A stretch of 64,000 bases of DNA from positions 29,886,501 through 29,950,500 of the forward strand of contig JAKSXM010000007.1 in assembly GCA_022575985.1 (NCBI GenBank). The letters run 5' to 3'. How positions within the stretch are numbered: the first letter of the stretch is position 1; every line of letters starts with the position of its first letter. This stretch comes from Anagrus nilaparvatae. Its lineage: Eukaryota; Arthropoda; Insecta; Hymenoptera; Mymaridae. Positions 1 through 12,559 of the stretch are shown piece by piece. The notes beneath the pieces are model-generated. The model did no database searches, was not told the origin of the DNA, and saw nothing but the letters and a program-made list of their open reading frames with translations. Made by a program: the position numbers and the translations under genes.

Positions 1-1845
1 TCCTGTTTTATAGAAATCTTGTAATTTCAAATATTTTTCTGCAATGATAGCATTGAAATATTAGTATTGAATTTAACAGAAATTATACCGCTCTTTAATA
101 TTTTTTTCGTTAACAACTTAAAAAGATAAACTCATATTGATTGTCCACAATTTGAAAACCATCTAAAAATTTTAATATATATTATCGGGTGTTTTATATA
201 AGAAAGAGCTTAAATAATTTCATTATATAAGGAAATGGATATCGCCTGTATTAAACATGAAAAAATAAATATTTCGATAACATATATCGTATAGATAAAT
301 TTAAATTGATAGTACAGAATTTAAAAAACTTCTAATAATTTTAATATATATTGTCGGATGTATCATAGCAGAAACTTTACGCTATTCTCTTTTTTTTTCG
401 AATAGTGTCCTCTTTTATATGAAAGTTGGAATTTTTAATATTTTTATGCAATGATTGCATTGAAATATTTTTATTGGCTTTAGCAGAAACTATACGCCAT
501 TATAAATTTTTTTCTAATAGTCTCCTGTTTTATAGAAAAGTTGTAATTTTAAATATTTTTGTGCAATGATAGCATTGAAATTTTTTTATTTACTTTAGAA
601 GACACTATACGCTATTCTAAAATTTTTTTTTAATAGTAATACATTTTTATGCAATGATTGTATTGAAATATTTTTGTAATCTCAAAAATTTTTATGCAAG
701 GATAGCATTGAAATATTTTTATTGACTTTAGCAGAAACTATACGCAATTTAAAATTTTTTTTGATTAGTTTCCTCTTTTATATAAAAGTTGTAATTGCAA
801 ATATTTTTATGCAATGATTGCATTGCAATATTTTTATTGACTTTAGCAGAAACTATACGCAATTTAAAATTTTTTTTGATTAGTTTCCTCTTTTATATAA
901 AAGTTGTAATTGCAAATATTTTTATGCAATGATAGCATTTAAATTTTTTTTTGTTTTTAGCTGAAACTGTACATCATTTAAAATTTTTTTCTAATAGTCT
1001 CCTGTTTTATATAAAAGTTGGGATTTCAAATATTTTTATGCAATGATAGCATTAAAATTTTTTTTTGATTTTAGCTGAAATTGTACATTATTTAAAATTT
1101 TGTTCTAATAGTCTCCTGTTTTATAGAAAATTTGGAATTTCAATTATGTTTATGCAATGATGGCATTGAAATTTTTTTATTGACTTTAGCAGAAACTATA
1201 CGCCATTATAAATTTTTTTCTAATAGTCTCCTGTTTTATAGAAAATTTATAATTCCAAATATTTTCATGCAATGATAGCATTGAAATTTGTTTATTCACT
1301 TTAGCAAAAACTATACGCTATTCTAAATTCTTTTTAATAGTCATCCATTTTTATGCAGTGATTGAATTGAAATATTTTTGTAATTTCCAATATTTTTTGC
1401 AATGATAGCATTAAAATTTTTTTTTTGATTTTAGCTGAAACTGTACATCATTTAAAATTTTTTTCTGATAGTATCCTGTTTTATTAAAAAGTTGGAATTT
1501 TAAATATTTTTATGCAATGATTGCATTGAAATATTTTTGTAGTTTCAACAATTTTTATGCAATGATAGCATTGAAATTTTTTTATTGACTTTAGCAGAAA
1601 TTACACGCCATTCTAAATTTTTTTCTAATAGTCTCCTGTTTTATAGAAAAGTTGCAACTTAAAATATTTTTGTGCAATGATTGCATTGAAATTTTTTTAA
1701 TGACTTTAGCAGAAATTATACGCCATTATAAATTTTTTTCTAATAGTCTCCTGTTTTATAGAAAATTTATAATTCCAAATATTTTCATGCAATGATAGCA
1801 TTGAAATTTGTTTATTCACTTTAGCAAAAACTATACGCACACCCA
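1..1845. repeat. AT-rich satellite, ~115-bp unit
   Basis: Tandem units each carry the pieces TGCAATGATAGCATTGAAAT, TTAGCAGAAACTATACGC and AGTCTCCTGTTTTATAGAAA in fixed order. Successive TTAGCAGAAACTATACGC copies near 481, 597, 729, 844, 957, 1071 and 1187 give a period of about 115 bp, with some truncated units (near 640-700 and 1345-1400). The array breaks off abruptly at ~1840 inside the ACTATACGC piece and continues beyond the left edge of the window. The small open frame across 1706-1927 is a chance frame through the array end. Confidence 0.9.
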
Positions 1846-1984
1846 GCTTGAACGAGCGAAAAGTCGAAAAAAAATGACGACAAAATCTGATACAGCAAAG
1901 TTTTCGGAAATAGTTTGTTATTTTCATATTTCCATAGCAGTAAGTTGGAGCTGATCGTCTAAAAAATTTTTAGTCAATTTTGTG

Positions 1985-2620
1985 GGTGGCTGAAAATATA
2001 ACGTCACGATAAATTTTTAATATTTTTCGACTTTCAAGACTTGAAGATTTCCATGACTTCTACTTGACTTTCATCAAAAAATATTTTTTTTAAAAGTTTT
2101 TAGATATATTTATAGGGGTTTTTGGATACGCTGAGCTCGAGTCCGGTTATAATTTTCAAAAATTTCGAATAATTGGCCCCAAAACCGCAAAATTTGGTAA
2201 AAATAATATCAATTTTAAAAATTTCAATTAATTATTCTTGACTTCAGCATATGGGGTTTAGGGAAATGCTGCTTCCGAATTTTTTAGCCACAAATCTAAA
2301 TAATTGTCCCTAAGACCGGAAAAATTAATTAAATTATTATTTGAAAAAATTTTAATTAATTATTCTCGACTGCAACTTATGGGGTTCAGTATCATGCTGA
2401 TTTCAAATTTATTAACCGAATTTTCTAATAATGGTCCCCAAAACCGAAAATTTCGGTAAAAATATTACTATTCTTAAAAATATTATTCTTGACTGTGGCC
2501 CTAGGGTTTCAGGAACATGCTGAACCCTATTTGTTTAGCCAAATTTCAGAAGTCCAAATCATTGAACATGAAACCAAAATTTTTGGTAAGCATACTATTA
2601 TATTTTTTAAAATAATTTAT
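1985..2620. repeat. Left arm, part 1, of a 12.9-kb inverted repeat
   Basis: Collinear inverse match to about 14240-14835. Shared landmarks are the run around ACTTGAAGATTTCCATGACT (left) and the complement of AGTCATGGAAATCTTCAAGT (right), then units with ATTGGCCCCAAAACCGCAAA, AATGGTCCCCAAAACCGAAA and TTTCAGGAACATGCTGAACC. The arm is itself made of ~130-140-bp degenerate tandem units. It stops near 2620 and resumes at about 8200, so the 5.5 kb between is an insertion. Confidence 0.75.
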
Positions 2621-3529
2621 TAAACGAATCTACGGAACGAACCCTTTACATTCAATTTTACATTTTTTATTTTAAATATAATTATTATGAATCATACAAA
2701 CTAAATAAAGTATTTACATTGTTATACTTTATTTATAAAAAAGAAGAAAATAAAAAAATAAGGTAATTAATTATAGATAGTCTCGCGCAAAAAAAACCAT
2801 GATGGTTTACCAGATGGTTAACCACCAGGTATTTAAAAAAAAATAATAACATAAGGATGAAAATGAACCTTGCAGGTAGAAGCGGATACCCTGAGGGTAT
2901 AATTTTCAATTTTTTAACTCAAAATATTTTCCAATTTTCCAAGATGGCGGACCATAAAACTTAAAAATATTAACATTTAACTTTACAAGGGGGTTTTCGA
3001 GGGCGAGAAAAATGAATTTTGGATGGAAAATATTCAATTTTTCGACCCAAAATATTTTCCGATTTTCCAAGATGGCGGACCATATAAATGAAAAATAATG
3101 ACTTTTAACTTTACAAGGGGATTTTTTAGAGCAAGAAATATGCATTTTTGGTGGAAAATATTCAATTTTTCGACCCATCATATTTTCCGATTTTCCAAGA
3201 TGGCGCACAATAAAACTTACAAATATTAACTTTTAATTTTACAAGGGAGTTTTTGAGGCTGAGAAAAATGAATTTAAAAAAACATTTCTTATTAAAATAT
3301 AAAAACAATTCTCATTAAATAATAAATGTTTTATATAACTAATGTGTAAAATTATTTACTTTTAAAAACCTTCAAAACTCATATTCAATGTACAAATATT
3401 CGTTATCATAGTACATATTTCCTTAAAATTTTTAAATGCGTGAGGATAAATAATTTTCAACCTCAAATTCATTTTTCTCAACCTAAAAAACCCCCTTGTA
3501 CAGTTACAAATTAATAGTTTTAAGTTTTT

Positions 3530-4030
3530 TGGTACGGTACACAGTATGATAAAATGGACAAAAATCGCTCTTGGACTGTTTTTTGAGCTATTTACTTGAA
3601 ACCTGTTTTAAACGACTTTAAAATAAGTCAGATTTCGTGCTTCACTGCGGATTTTTCAAATTTTTTATTTTTAAATAGCCTATTTACACGACCTCGACCT
3701 ATTCATTTATCGAAATTTTAACTTCCTACATTTTCTACACTCTAAAACCAACCGGAAATTTTTTTATGTAAATCCTGCATTATATATATATAAATTATAA
3801 AAAATTTTAAAGCTAAAAAATATTCAATCATAGTTTCTGCATATTTTAAATTCTCACATAAAATGCTTTTACATTAAATAGATTAATGAAAAATAAAAAA
3901 TTCTAAAAATCCGCAGTAAGGCATGAAAGCAGGTTTATTTTGAAGTCGTTCAAAACAACTTTAAAGTCGATAGCTCAAAAACTCAGTCCAAGAGCGATTT
4001 TTGTCCATTTTGCCACACTGTGCGGCATGT
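3530..4030. repeat. Internal inverted repeat
   Basis: Left arm 3530-3670 starts TACGGTACACAGTATGATAA and contains AAAATCGCTCTTGGACTG. The right arm at ~3905-4025 is its complement, ending TTTTGCCACACTGTGCGGCA. The arms are a diverged version of the termini of the elements at 4140-7620 and 43180-45182, so this is probably a short relative of that family. Confidence 0.65.
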
Positions 4031-4439
4031 TGGAAAATCGGAAAATATGTTGGGTCGAATATTTTCCACCAAAAATTTATTTTTCTCACTCAAAAACCCC
4101 CTGGTAAAGTTAAAATGTAATTTTTTTTAAGTTTTGTGGTACGGCACACAGTGAGGCAAAACGGTCAAAAATCGCTCTTGGACTCAATTTTTGAGCTATT
4201 CACTTAAAACCGGTTTTAAACTACTTCTAGAAGTATCTAATTTCATGTGTCACTGCGGCTTTTTTGATTTTTTTTTACTCATTTTTAGCGAAAATTTAAA
4301 AATTTTATATTTTGAATTTAAAGTGTTTTACACTTAATATTTTTACTGTTTACTCAACCTTTATATAAGTGATAATTGCGTTATATATGTTTTATATATA
4401 TATTCTGTATATATCTATATCTAAATCTTAATACTATAT

Positions 4440-4456
4440 ATATTTGAAAATTTATT

Positions 4457-4488
<32 letters not shown>

Positions 4489-6065
4489 CACTCATCACGC
4501 AAGAACCGCCGAACCAATTGGCATGAAACCGGTGTCAAAATAAAGAAAAAAAGTCTTCGGGTGACATAGGCCATAGATTTTCTGCTCAGCTATCGTAGTT
4601 TTTGAGATATTAAATTTTTAGTATTTTTGAACTTGATAACATTTTTTAAAATTTTTAACAAAAATTGAAATATCTCGAGACTATCGAAAAATTTTCATAT
4701 CGCACTTTATAGTATTCGATTCGGCACTAATTTTTACGTATTCTCTGAAATTTTTATTCAAAACGGAGGTATCTTTAAAATTTTATAAAATATTTTTAAA
4801 GCTGGTAAAAAATTTTTTTTCATTTTTTTATTTTTTTATGGTATTTTTAATCATTTATTTGTGGGTCTGTGTATATTACAATGTAATTTATATTCTATAT
4901 TAAAATGTAATTTAATTTATGCGTACTTAGTTAAATTTTTATTAAAAACGTACGTTTCTTTAAAATGAAAAAAAAAAAAATTGTTGTAGTTAAAATAATG
5001 TTTGATTTGGGTGACATAGGCCATAGATTTTCTGCTCAGCTATCGTAGTTTTTGAGATATTAAATTTTTAGTATTTTTGAACTTGATAACATTTTTTAAA
5101 ATTTTTAACAAAAATTGAAATATCTCGAGACTATCGAAAAATTTTCATATCGCACTTTATAGTATTCGATTCGGCACTAATTTTTACGTATTCTCTGAAA
5201 TTTTTATTTAAAACGGAGGTATCTTTAAAATTTTATAAAATATTTTTAAAGCTGGTAAAAAAATTTTTTTCATTTTTTTATTTTTTTATGGTATTTTTAA
5301 TCATTTATTTGTGGGTCTGTGTATATTACAATGTAATTTATATTCTATATTAAAGTGTAATTTAATTTATTCGTACTTAGTTAAATTTTTATTGAAAACG
5401 TACGTTTCTTTAAAATGAAAAAAAAAAAATTGATGTAGTTAAAATAATGTTTGATTTTTAAAAATAATTATAATAAAAAATAAGACAAATTCAAGAAATT
5501 AATGATATAATATAATTTTTTTCGTTAAAAAAATAAATTAGTTAATATTAGTTTTAATTACATTTTCTACGATATTTAAATTTTTTTTTTTAAATTAAAA
5601 TATAGGAAAAACGCTGCCAAATTATTGGTACTACAGTTCTTTAAACAATGCAAATATTCATATGAGTTAAAATTTTTTACTATATATTATAAAAATTCAG
5701 CTCAAATTTTAGGGTATAGTTTGGGATGATAAAAAAGTCCCTCAGCCAAAGTTTTAGTCCTCTAGCACCTCATGGGGCTGAAATATGTCTGTTTAAAGGT
5801 CCAAAAATAGCCTGATTTGGGCCATTTTCAAAATTACGTTATTCCTTTGAATTTACTTCAAATTTTATCTTATTGGTCACATTTGAACTGGTAAAAGGTC
5901 TACATTAAGAAAAAAAATTTAGCTTATTTCAAAATTTTTTTTGGCATTGATATATATTTTGGACAATAACAACATGATAACAATAAAAATTATAATAAAA
6001 AATCAATAACAACAACACCGGGAACATATCAGGGGGGGCGGAGCCCCCCCTCTCACCTATGCTAG
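4440..6065 (+). mobile_element. Non-autonomous Helitron-like element
   Basis: The 5' part has a TGTC microsatellite (about 4459-4490) followed by a conserved-looking CACTCATCACGCAAGAACCG. The 3' end has a GC-rich hairpin, GGGGGGGCGGAGCCCCCCC at ~6032-6050, followed by CTAG at 6062-6065 and T, the usual Helitron 3' signature (hairpin then CTRR, insertion next to T). No Rep/helicase frame. The 5' end is uncertain. Confidence 0.55.
4559..5458. repeat. ~450-bp tandem duplication
   Basis: Two head-to-tail copies, about 4559-5008 and 5009-5458. Both begin GGGTGACATAGGCCATAGAT, contain TCTGCTCAGCTATCGTAGTT and end GTTAAAATAATGTTTGATTT. They differ at only a few positions by eye (for example AATGTAATT versus AGTGTAATT, GCGTACTT versus TCGTACTT), so the duplication is recent compared with the surrounding decay. 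Confidence 0.9.
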
Positions 6066-6445
6066 TATATATATATGCCGATAGAGAATTTTTTTAGTTT
6101 GATAGGATTGACTAGACGATGATAGCTAGAGAGACGCGGTTTGCGGCAAAAAACGCGGAAAAATTGCAGAAGTGACATAGGCTATACAGGATTTCGATTG
6201 ATGCGAAAGAAAATTTTTGTCGTCAAAAAAACGTTTTTTCAAAAAAGTGATAATTTTTGATGTTTTCGTAAATTTTCAAAAAAATCGTAATTAACTTAAA
6301 AACTTGGAATTTTTTTGTAATCAGAAAAGTTTTTATATGATTTAGAATTGTTTTTTACGTGTCCACCTAAATTTTCAAGCAAATCGGTTAGATGTTTCCA
6401 GAGTTACATATATTTTTCAGCATAAAATTTGGATTTTAAATTTAT

Positions 6446-7196
6446 ATCCTATCCTATCCTATCCTTTCTAAATCTTTACTTATGTATGTTTGTTTGTCCG
6501 AAATAGATAAACTTGAACGCGATATAAGTTAGAGACGCGGGGTTTACGGCAAAAGACGGCGAAAATTACGGGTCAAAACATAGGCTAGGTTTCGTTTCGA
6601 TTGATAACGACAAAAATTTTTTATGTTGAAAAAACTGAATTTTTATCAAATTTAAAAAAAAACCAAAAAAACAAAAAACTGAGGAAAAATTTTTTATCAA
6701 AAAGAATTTCATTCGATTCGGGTATATTTTTTACGTATCCACCTAAATTTTCAAGGCGATCGGTTCGATCTGTCAAAAGATACAATAGTTTTTCGAAAAT
6801 TATAAAAGTTTAGGCTTAATATTATATATATATTTCTAATTTTTATCAGCCACTGATGTAGTAACTGAATATAGTAACTAAAAGAAGCTTGAATAGCTAT
6901 TATCAGACAGAACCCTAGAATGGGTATTCGAGGGAAACAACGAAAACTTGTGTATCCTATGGAAGGGTAGCTAAGCTTTGTATTGCTGATTACTAATTAT
7001 CTGTCTGGGTTCATATGCCCGTAATTTTTATGATTTAGTAAATTTTAGATAATACTTCGGATAAAAAAGGTTATTTTACAAAATATTAAGTAACCTAAAA
7101 CAACATATTTTTGGAAAAATAAAGCCGCAGGGGTCCAGGGGGGCGCAGCCCCCATGGTGGCTGCCGGGGCGAGCGAAGCAAGCCGGAGGCAGCTAG
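6446..7196 (+). mobile_element. Helitron-like element ending CTAG
   Basis: Starts in a TCCTATCCTATCCTATCC run at ~6446 and ends with GGGGGGCGCAGCCCCC, then GGGGCGAGCGAAGCAAGCCG and CTAG at 7193-7196 followed by T. Its last 350 bp (TATGGAAGGGTAGCTAAGCT onward) are shared with the copy ending at 10771, which fixes the 3' end. Positions 6066-6445 hold a related 5' segment (GAGACGCGGTTTGCGGCAAA compared with GAGACGCGGGGTTTACGGCA), suggesting nested or tandem insertions. No protein-coding frame. Confidence 0.6.
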
Positions 7197-8199
7197 TATG
7201 TATATATATATAAATATATATTTCTGGTTAAATTTTTATAGAAAGAGAAAAACATTCGAATTTCAAGTAAAACTGAAATTATTTATGCAATATTTATGCC
7301 AGAATATGTATTTAAAATATATGTAACGCAATTATCCCTTACATATAGGTTGAGTAAACAGTAAACAAATTAAGTGTAAAACACTTTAAATTCAAAATAT
7401 AAAATTTTTAAATTTTTGCTAATTTTGAAATTTTGTTAAATTTGCGCTTTTGGCTGACAGCCTCGCTGACAGCTAATTAGTAAGAAAAAAAAAAATCAAA
7501 AAAGCCATAGTGGCACAAGAAATTAGATACTTCTAGAAGTCGTTTAAAACCGGTTTTAAGTGAATAGCTCAAAAATTGAGTCCAAGGGCGATTTTTGACC
7601 GTTTTGCCCCACTGTGCGGCATCTTTGAAAATTGGAAAATATGTTGAGTCTAAAAATTGAATATTTTCCACCCTAAATTCATTTTTCTCACCCTCGAAAA
7701 CCCCCTTGTAAAATTAAAATTCATTATTTATAATTTTTATGGTCCACCATCTTAGAAAATCGGAAAATATATTGGGTCGAAAAATTGAATATTTTCCATC
7801 CATATTTTATTTTTCTCACCCTCAAAAACCCCCTTGTAAAGATAAAAATTAATATTTTTAAGTTTTATGGTCCGCCATCTTGGAAAATTGGATAATATTT
7901 TGGGTTGAAAAATTGAAAATTATACCCCCAGGGTATCCGCTTCTACCTGCAAGGTTCATTTTCATCCTGGGGTTTTATCATTTTTTTTTAAATACCTGGT
8001 GGTTAACCATCTGGTAAATTATCATGGTTTTTTTTGCGCGAGGTTATTTATACTTTCATATTTTAAACAAATTTCGCTTCAAAAATATTTAAGCTTTTAT
8101 AAAAGCCTATTTCTAATGTTATTAGTGATATCAATCTTATTATTATATGAGTTAAAAGTTTCTAATATCATAAATCCTTTCTTGTGTATAAGGAGACCA

Positions 8200-8510
8200 T
8201 ATTTATTTTTGTTTATGGTACTTAGGGTACAGAATCATGTTGAATTCGAATTTCTTAGCCAAATTTCCAAAGTATGCTCCCTAAAACCGCAAATTTTCGG
8301 TAAAAATATTGTAAATTTATAAATTTAAACTAATCTTTCTTGATTGCGGCTTTAGGATTTCAGGAAAATGCTGAGCCCAATTTTTTTAGCCTTATTTCAG
8401 AAATCCAAATCGTTGACCGTAAAACCGAAATTTTCGGTAAACATAATATTATTTTTTCTAATAATTTTAATTAATTATTTTCGTTTGCGGTACTTAGAGT
8501 TTTAGTGCAT
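8200..8510. repeat. Left arm, part 2, of the 12.9-kb inverted repeat
   Basis: Continues the arm interrupted at ~2620. GGTACAGAATCATGTTGAAT here mirrors the complement of ATTCAGCATGATTCTGTACC near 14198, and GATTGCGGCTTTAGGATTTC mirrors sequence near 14070. The match ends near TGCGGTACTTAGAGTTTTAG (8492-8510), mirrored at ~13945. Confidence 0.7.
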
Positions 8511-8690
8511 TTACTCCAGTCAAATCACGGGATTGCGGTTGATTTTTTCCCCACTAACGAGATTTGTTCCCCTATATGTTTTTTGGGTCGCTGATCACGA
8601 ATTTCGGGGTCCCGAAGTCCGTCTAAGGGCGGAACACCGTTAAATTGGCAAATTCTCACTTTTAAGGGGTACTTTAACAATATTCTTAAC
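8511..8690. repeat. Solitary arm of the ACTCCAGT foldback family
   Basis: ACTCCAGTCAAATCACGGG followed by TTTTTTGGGTCGCTGATCAC and a GAATTTCGGGGTC stretch matches the terminal arm of the complete element at 48281-50842 (ACTCCAGTAAAAATACGGG, GGTTTTTTGGGTCGCTGAAC). No facing arm is seen within the next 2 kb. Confidence 0.6.
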
Positions 8691-9417
8691 AGGAGTCATT
8701 AATAACAATTCAAGCAGATTATAATACGTTTTTTGGCTCGCTAATTACGAATTTGAGGGTCCCAATTATAAAAATTAATAAAAATTAATAAAAACTTAAA
8801 ATATTATAAATTTACGAAAAAAAATTTTGTTTTTTTTCAACTTTGGAGTTTAATATTTCTGATACAAAATGGTCAATTCCCTTGAAATTTTAAAATGATA
8901 TTCTAATACTATTCATTAACTTTAAAATGAATTTTCGTTCACATATGACGTCTCGTTTAGAAGCATTTACAAAAAGACGCTAGATTTCAATGCATTTTCA
9001 CGCGTCTTCCTATCCTAACAATGTATAAGAATTGAATTTTGGAGTTTAATAACTCGTAAACTAAATGGTGAATTATCTTAATTTTTTAACAGTAGATGTA
9101 TTTTCATGTTATTAATTCCCTGCTAAAATTATATTCAATTCTGACGTTGACGCATGTACCGAACAACAACCTTAAATTTGGCACCAACGCTTTAAAGTCT
9201 TGGATTTTGGAGGCGTGTAATACAAAAAAATTGTTGGTAATCAGATTCCTAAAAAAGTAATATATTTGGTTTATAATGGGTTTAAGAAAATATATTTGAT
9301 TTTTAAAGATAAAAAATTATTTTATACATTTCAGTTCGCAAATTATTAACAATATTATAAGTAAAATTATTTTTTAGTTTTTAGTGCGTTAAGAAAAAAA
9401 TAAAAGTGTGTTTAAAA

Positions 9418-9448
<31 letters not shown>

Positions 9449-9558
9449 TCTACTTTTTAGTCTTATTGTAAAGTCTCAAAGTAGTAAAAATTATTTTAGA
9501 ATAGCCAACAGCTAAGGAAAATATGAAAAAGATTAAATGATAAATGTTTAAAATAATA
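8691..9558. other. No gene seen; low-complexity AT-rich DNA
   Basis: No open frame of note. A T-run lies around 9419-9444. One further TTTTGGCTCGCTAATTACGA near 8732 is a decayed repeat unit of the ACTCCAGT family. Confidence 0.6.
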
Positions 9559-10176
9559 GGGGACTTGCATCAAAAATTTTATACGTATTTTTAAAAAATT
9601 TGATATTTATAGAAACTTTTTATTTTTTTATTTTTTTTAAATTATGTTTGTTTAATTTTTTATTAATTATTAAAAACTAAACGAAAATTTGAAATTTTAT
9701 CACGTGATTTAAAAAAACTGTGACGTCACAACACCTCTTGGATTGCTCTGTCTCTTTTCCTCTTATTTATGTTTTGAAAAGTGTTAGTAAATAAATGTAA
9801 CCTGTACCTAATAACATTAATTTTATTTTGGACTTGTTTATAAAAAGATTTTATTCTAAAAAGTTATTAAAATTATTAGCTAATGAATGAAATAATATTA
9901 AAAAAACAAAATTTTTCCGATTAATTGTATTTACAGTAAGGAAAGTTCTTACAATAATATTATTCTTACATGTGTGCGTTAGAATCTGTGCATTTCTTAA
10001 AGGGTGTTATGACGTCATATCACGTGACCGTTGCGTTTTTTTTCGAGTTTTTAATTAAAATTTATGAAAAAAATATATTATTTCATTAAAAATTATTTAT
10101 AAAAATGGAAAGTACGCAACTTAATGAAGATATTGGTGTATAATTTATTTATAAATTTGATTACATGCAAGTCCCC
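9559..10176. mobile_element. MITE, GGGGACTTGCAT termini, TA flanks
   Basis: Starts GGGGACTTGCATCAAAAATT and ends with the complement ATTACATGCAAGTCCCC. It is flanked on both sides by TA (9557-9558, 10177-10178). Subterminal mirrored motifs TCACGTGAT/TGTGACGTCACA and TGACGTCATATCACGTGA lie around 9698-9729 and 10010-10028. It is 618 bp with no coding frame. The superfamily cannot be assigned from the termini alone. Confidence 0.7.
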
Positions 10177-10500
10177 TATTGTTAATGAAAAAAACCTAAC
10201 TATTTCATACTGAAAATTATTGGATATCATTTTAATCGTAGGTTAAATTTGAAGTATGATTCACAAGGCAAGAAATTTAAAAAATGTAGCAGAAAGCATT
10301 AATGCACCTATTCCATACAGTATATACTTTTCTAAAGTAAATGGAGGGGGGAGGGGGAGAGATATCAAAAATCTCATAAGGTAAATTGCTATCTAATAAT
10401 AATATCATCATCTTAAAAGTGGCCATAGTATGAAAGCTACATTTATAACTAAACAGGGTATATAAGTTGGTATATAAGAGATTTTTTAGGGTTTTATTTA
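10177..10500. other. No gene seen
   Basis: Anonymous sequence with a short purine run (GGAGGGGGGAGGGGGAGAGA, ~10341-10360). The 77-residue reverse frame here shows no recognisable domain. Confidence 0.5.
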
Positions 10501-10771
10501 GGGCTAACATTATATATATTTTTAATTATTATCAGTCACTAATTTTGTTATGATCCTATGGAAGGGTAGCGAAGCTTTGTATTGCTGATCACTAATTATC
10601 TATCTCGGTTCATATGAAATTTTAATAATTCAGTAAATTTTAGATAATACTGCGGATAAAAAAAGATTTTTATACAAAATATTTATAACCTAAAACAAAA
10701 TATCTTTAGAAAAATCAATTATGCAGGGGTCCAGGGGGCCGGGGCGAGCAAAGCGAGCCGAAGGCAGCTAG
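10501..10771 (+). mobile_element. Truncated Helitron 3' end
   Basis: Matches the last part of the element ending at 7196 (TATGGAAGGGTAGCGAAGCT, GATAATACTGCGGATAAAAA, GGGGTCCAGGGGG, GGGGCGAGCAAAGCGAGCCG) and ends in CTAG at 10768-10771 followed by T. It begins near ATTATCAGTCACTAATTTTG, so the 5' part is missing. Confidence 0.7.
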
Positions 10772-12330
10772 TAAATAAATATATAGCTAAAATATTTCAG
10801 TTACAAATATGCTGCGCCAAAAACACCCAGTGGTGGATAGAACGACCTTCAATACTATGCATAAAATAGTAAATTAAGGTAGATCACAGTTTTAGGTCCG
10901 TATATTTTAGGGTGGCATAACTAATCAATTAAATTTTATTATTTATTTTATAGATATGTGAATATTTAAAAGTTATTATTAATAATAATGCATTTTTTTA
11001 TATAGTGAGTGCGGTGAAAACAAAATTTTAAAATAACAAAATATTTTATTGAACGAGGCCCGCGACTAAAATTATGTGTTTATAATTTGATCGGTAACTA
11101 TTGTATTTTTTTCTTGGAAAAGTTTCAATTTTTGTTAAATAACACGTGTGTAGAATTTTATCTAAAAAGATTCGTTTTTTAATTAGTAGGAAGTAAAATA
11201 ATATCAACTCCCATAAGAACGCGTGCTTATTGCTTTCTTAATTAATCGGGAACCTGGGTATTGTTTGGGATCAATGGATTTGTTTTTTTATTATCTTCAT
11301 CTCCACTAAATTTTAATTCATATTATTCGTTTTTTATAAACTCCGTGAGCCACCTTAAATATTTTTGTATGATTATTTTTTTTGTTCAAAAATAATAAAA
11401 TTTTTTATGACAGCATTTTTTTGCGGATGTAATACTTAATTTTGTACATCGTTAATACTCGATTTCTCGAATTTAATGCATAATTTTTTGAATATTTTTA
11501 TCTCATATACTTTTTCGCATCGAAAAATAAAAAAAACACCATTTAAGAGTTTTTAAAAAAGTCTGATATGTATAATAATCATTATTATACTAATACTAAT
11601 AAATTATGTGGTATTTTATTATATCATGTTAATATGGGCCACGTGTGCTCTGAGAGGCAATGAGAGAGAGAGAGAGAGAGAGAGAGAATTAATTGATTCC
11701 GGTTTTTAATATAATATTTATACTCTTAAAAAAAACATTTATGACTTAGAAGTTATTATTTTCTGTTCATGCTGTTAATGATTTAAATAAGTTTTTAGCT
11801 CGAAATATACCAAATTAATTCGATACATTTCGATTAGAGATATTTTTCTATAATTTTTAAAGAGAAGAAAAAAAAAAGACAGCAATAATTCATTATGAAA
11901 AAACGCTTATTCGGCGAGAAGGAAAAAAAAGGACATGTAAACTTTGCAGACAGTCGGTAGCAAAGGTCTAGAAGCTGTGGGACTCGCCCTCACCCCTATT
12001 CCATTTTGATACCAACTGGTATCAAAGAATAATAATAATATATACTATATTCTTTGGTAGTATAATATATTTATTCTATACCTGTATAATTGTTAGATAG
12101 AAAGAGATAATCATAAGAAGTGTTATATGATAAAAGGAGACAACAATATAAAATTTGTTATAAACAAAAATTTTTTTGAACAATATGAAGATGTCATCGG
12201 GAACTCATAACAATCTGAAAAAAAAATTGATAAAAGTTAATGGGAGTTAACCGAAGAAACAGTTTATATTTCCCAATGTTACAGACAGATAATTCAAGTT
12301 AAATAAAATGGTGTAATAATAATAATAATA
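10772..12330. other. Intergenic, with a GA microsatellite
   Basis: No gene recognised. A (GA)n run lies at about 11661-11687 and AAT-type microsatellites near 12029-12040 and 12316-12335. At 12345-12430 a unit of the 13950-14835 satellite family (CTAAACCGCAAAATTTGGTA) appears in left-arm orientation. Confidence 0.5.
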
Positions 12331-12559
12331 ATAATAAAAATTGACCCCTAAACCGCAAAATTTGGTAAAGATATTCGTTTTTAAAGAATTCAGTCAATTA
12401 TTTTGGCCTGTGGTACTTAGATATTTGCTGATTCAGAAAATCTTTTATTAATTAAATATACGATTCTTATCTTTTGCACACATAGGGTTATCTAATAAAT
12501 TAGGCTCATTCGGCACCGTTTCGCATTTCCTAAATTTGTTTTGACCGCTAAGGATACAC

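Larger units (their letters stand above)
4140..7620. mobile_element. Nested inverted-repeat element, CACAGTGnGGCAAAACGGTC termini
   Basis: Left arm ~4148-4440 begins CACAGTGAGGCAAAACGGTC and runs through ATCGCTCTTGGACTCAATTT, GAAGTATCTAATTTCATGTG and the TTTACTGTTTACTCAACC stretch. Right arm ~7215-7615 is the complement, ending GACCGTTTTGCCCCACTGTG. The same arms bound the 43180-45182 element. The interior holds Helitron-like sequence, probably later insertions. The CACAGTG-like terminus resembles Transib/RSS-type heptamers, but no transposase supports that. The boundaries coincide with a TGCCGCACAGTG context shared by both arms. Confidence 0.6.
2782..8042. mobile_element. Foldback element with tandem-repeat arms
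   Basis: Long terminal inverted repeats: CTCGCGCAAAAAAAACCATG at 2782 is mirrored by the complement ending GCGCGAG at 8042, and the arms stay alignable to about 3280 and 7610. Each arm contains ~125-bp tandem units marked by CCGCCATCTTGGAAAAT and CAAAAACCCCCTTGTAAA (near 2935, 3065, 3190 on the left; 7620, 7745, 7870 on the right). No transposase frame is visible. The centre is occupied by another inverted-repeat element and Helitrons. Superfamily unknown; organisation resembles Drosophila FB/Galileo-type foldbacks. Confidence 0.7.

Noticed and set aside
1..1845. CRISPR-like array
   Set aside because: Units are contiguous degenerate tandem copies without unique spacers in a eukaryotic context.
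2906..3208. 100-residue reverse frame with internal repeats
   Set aside because: Its repeats are the ~125-bp DNA units of a foldback arm; mirrored arms at 7610-7920 are not open in the same way.
4459..4490. Telomere-like repeat
   Set aside because: It is a TGTC microsatellite typical of Helitron 5' regions, not TTAGG.
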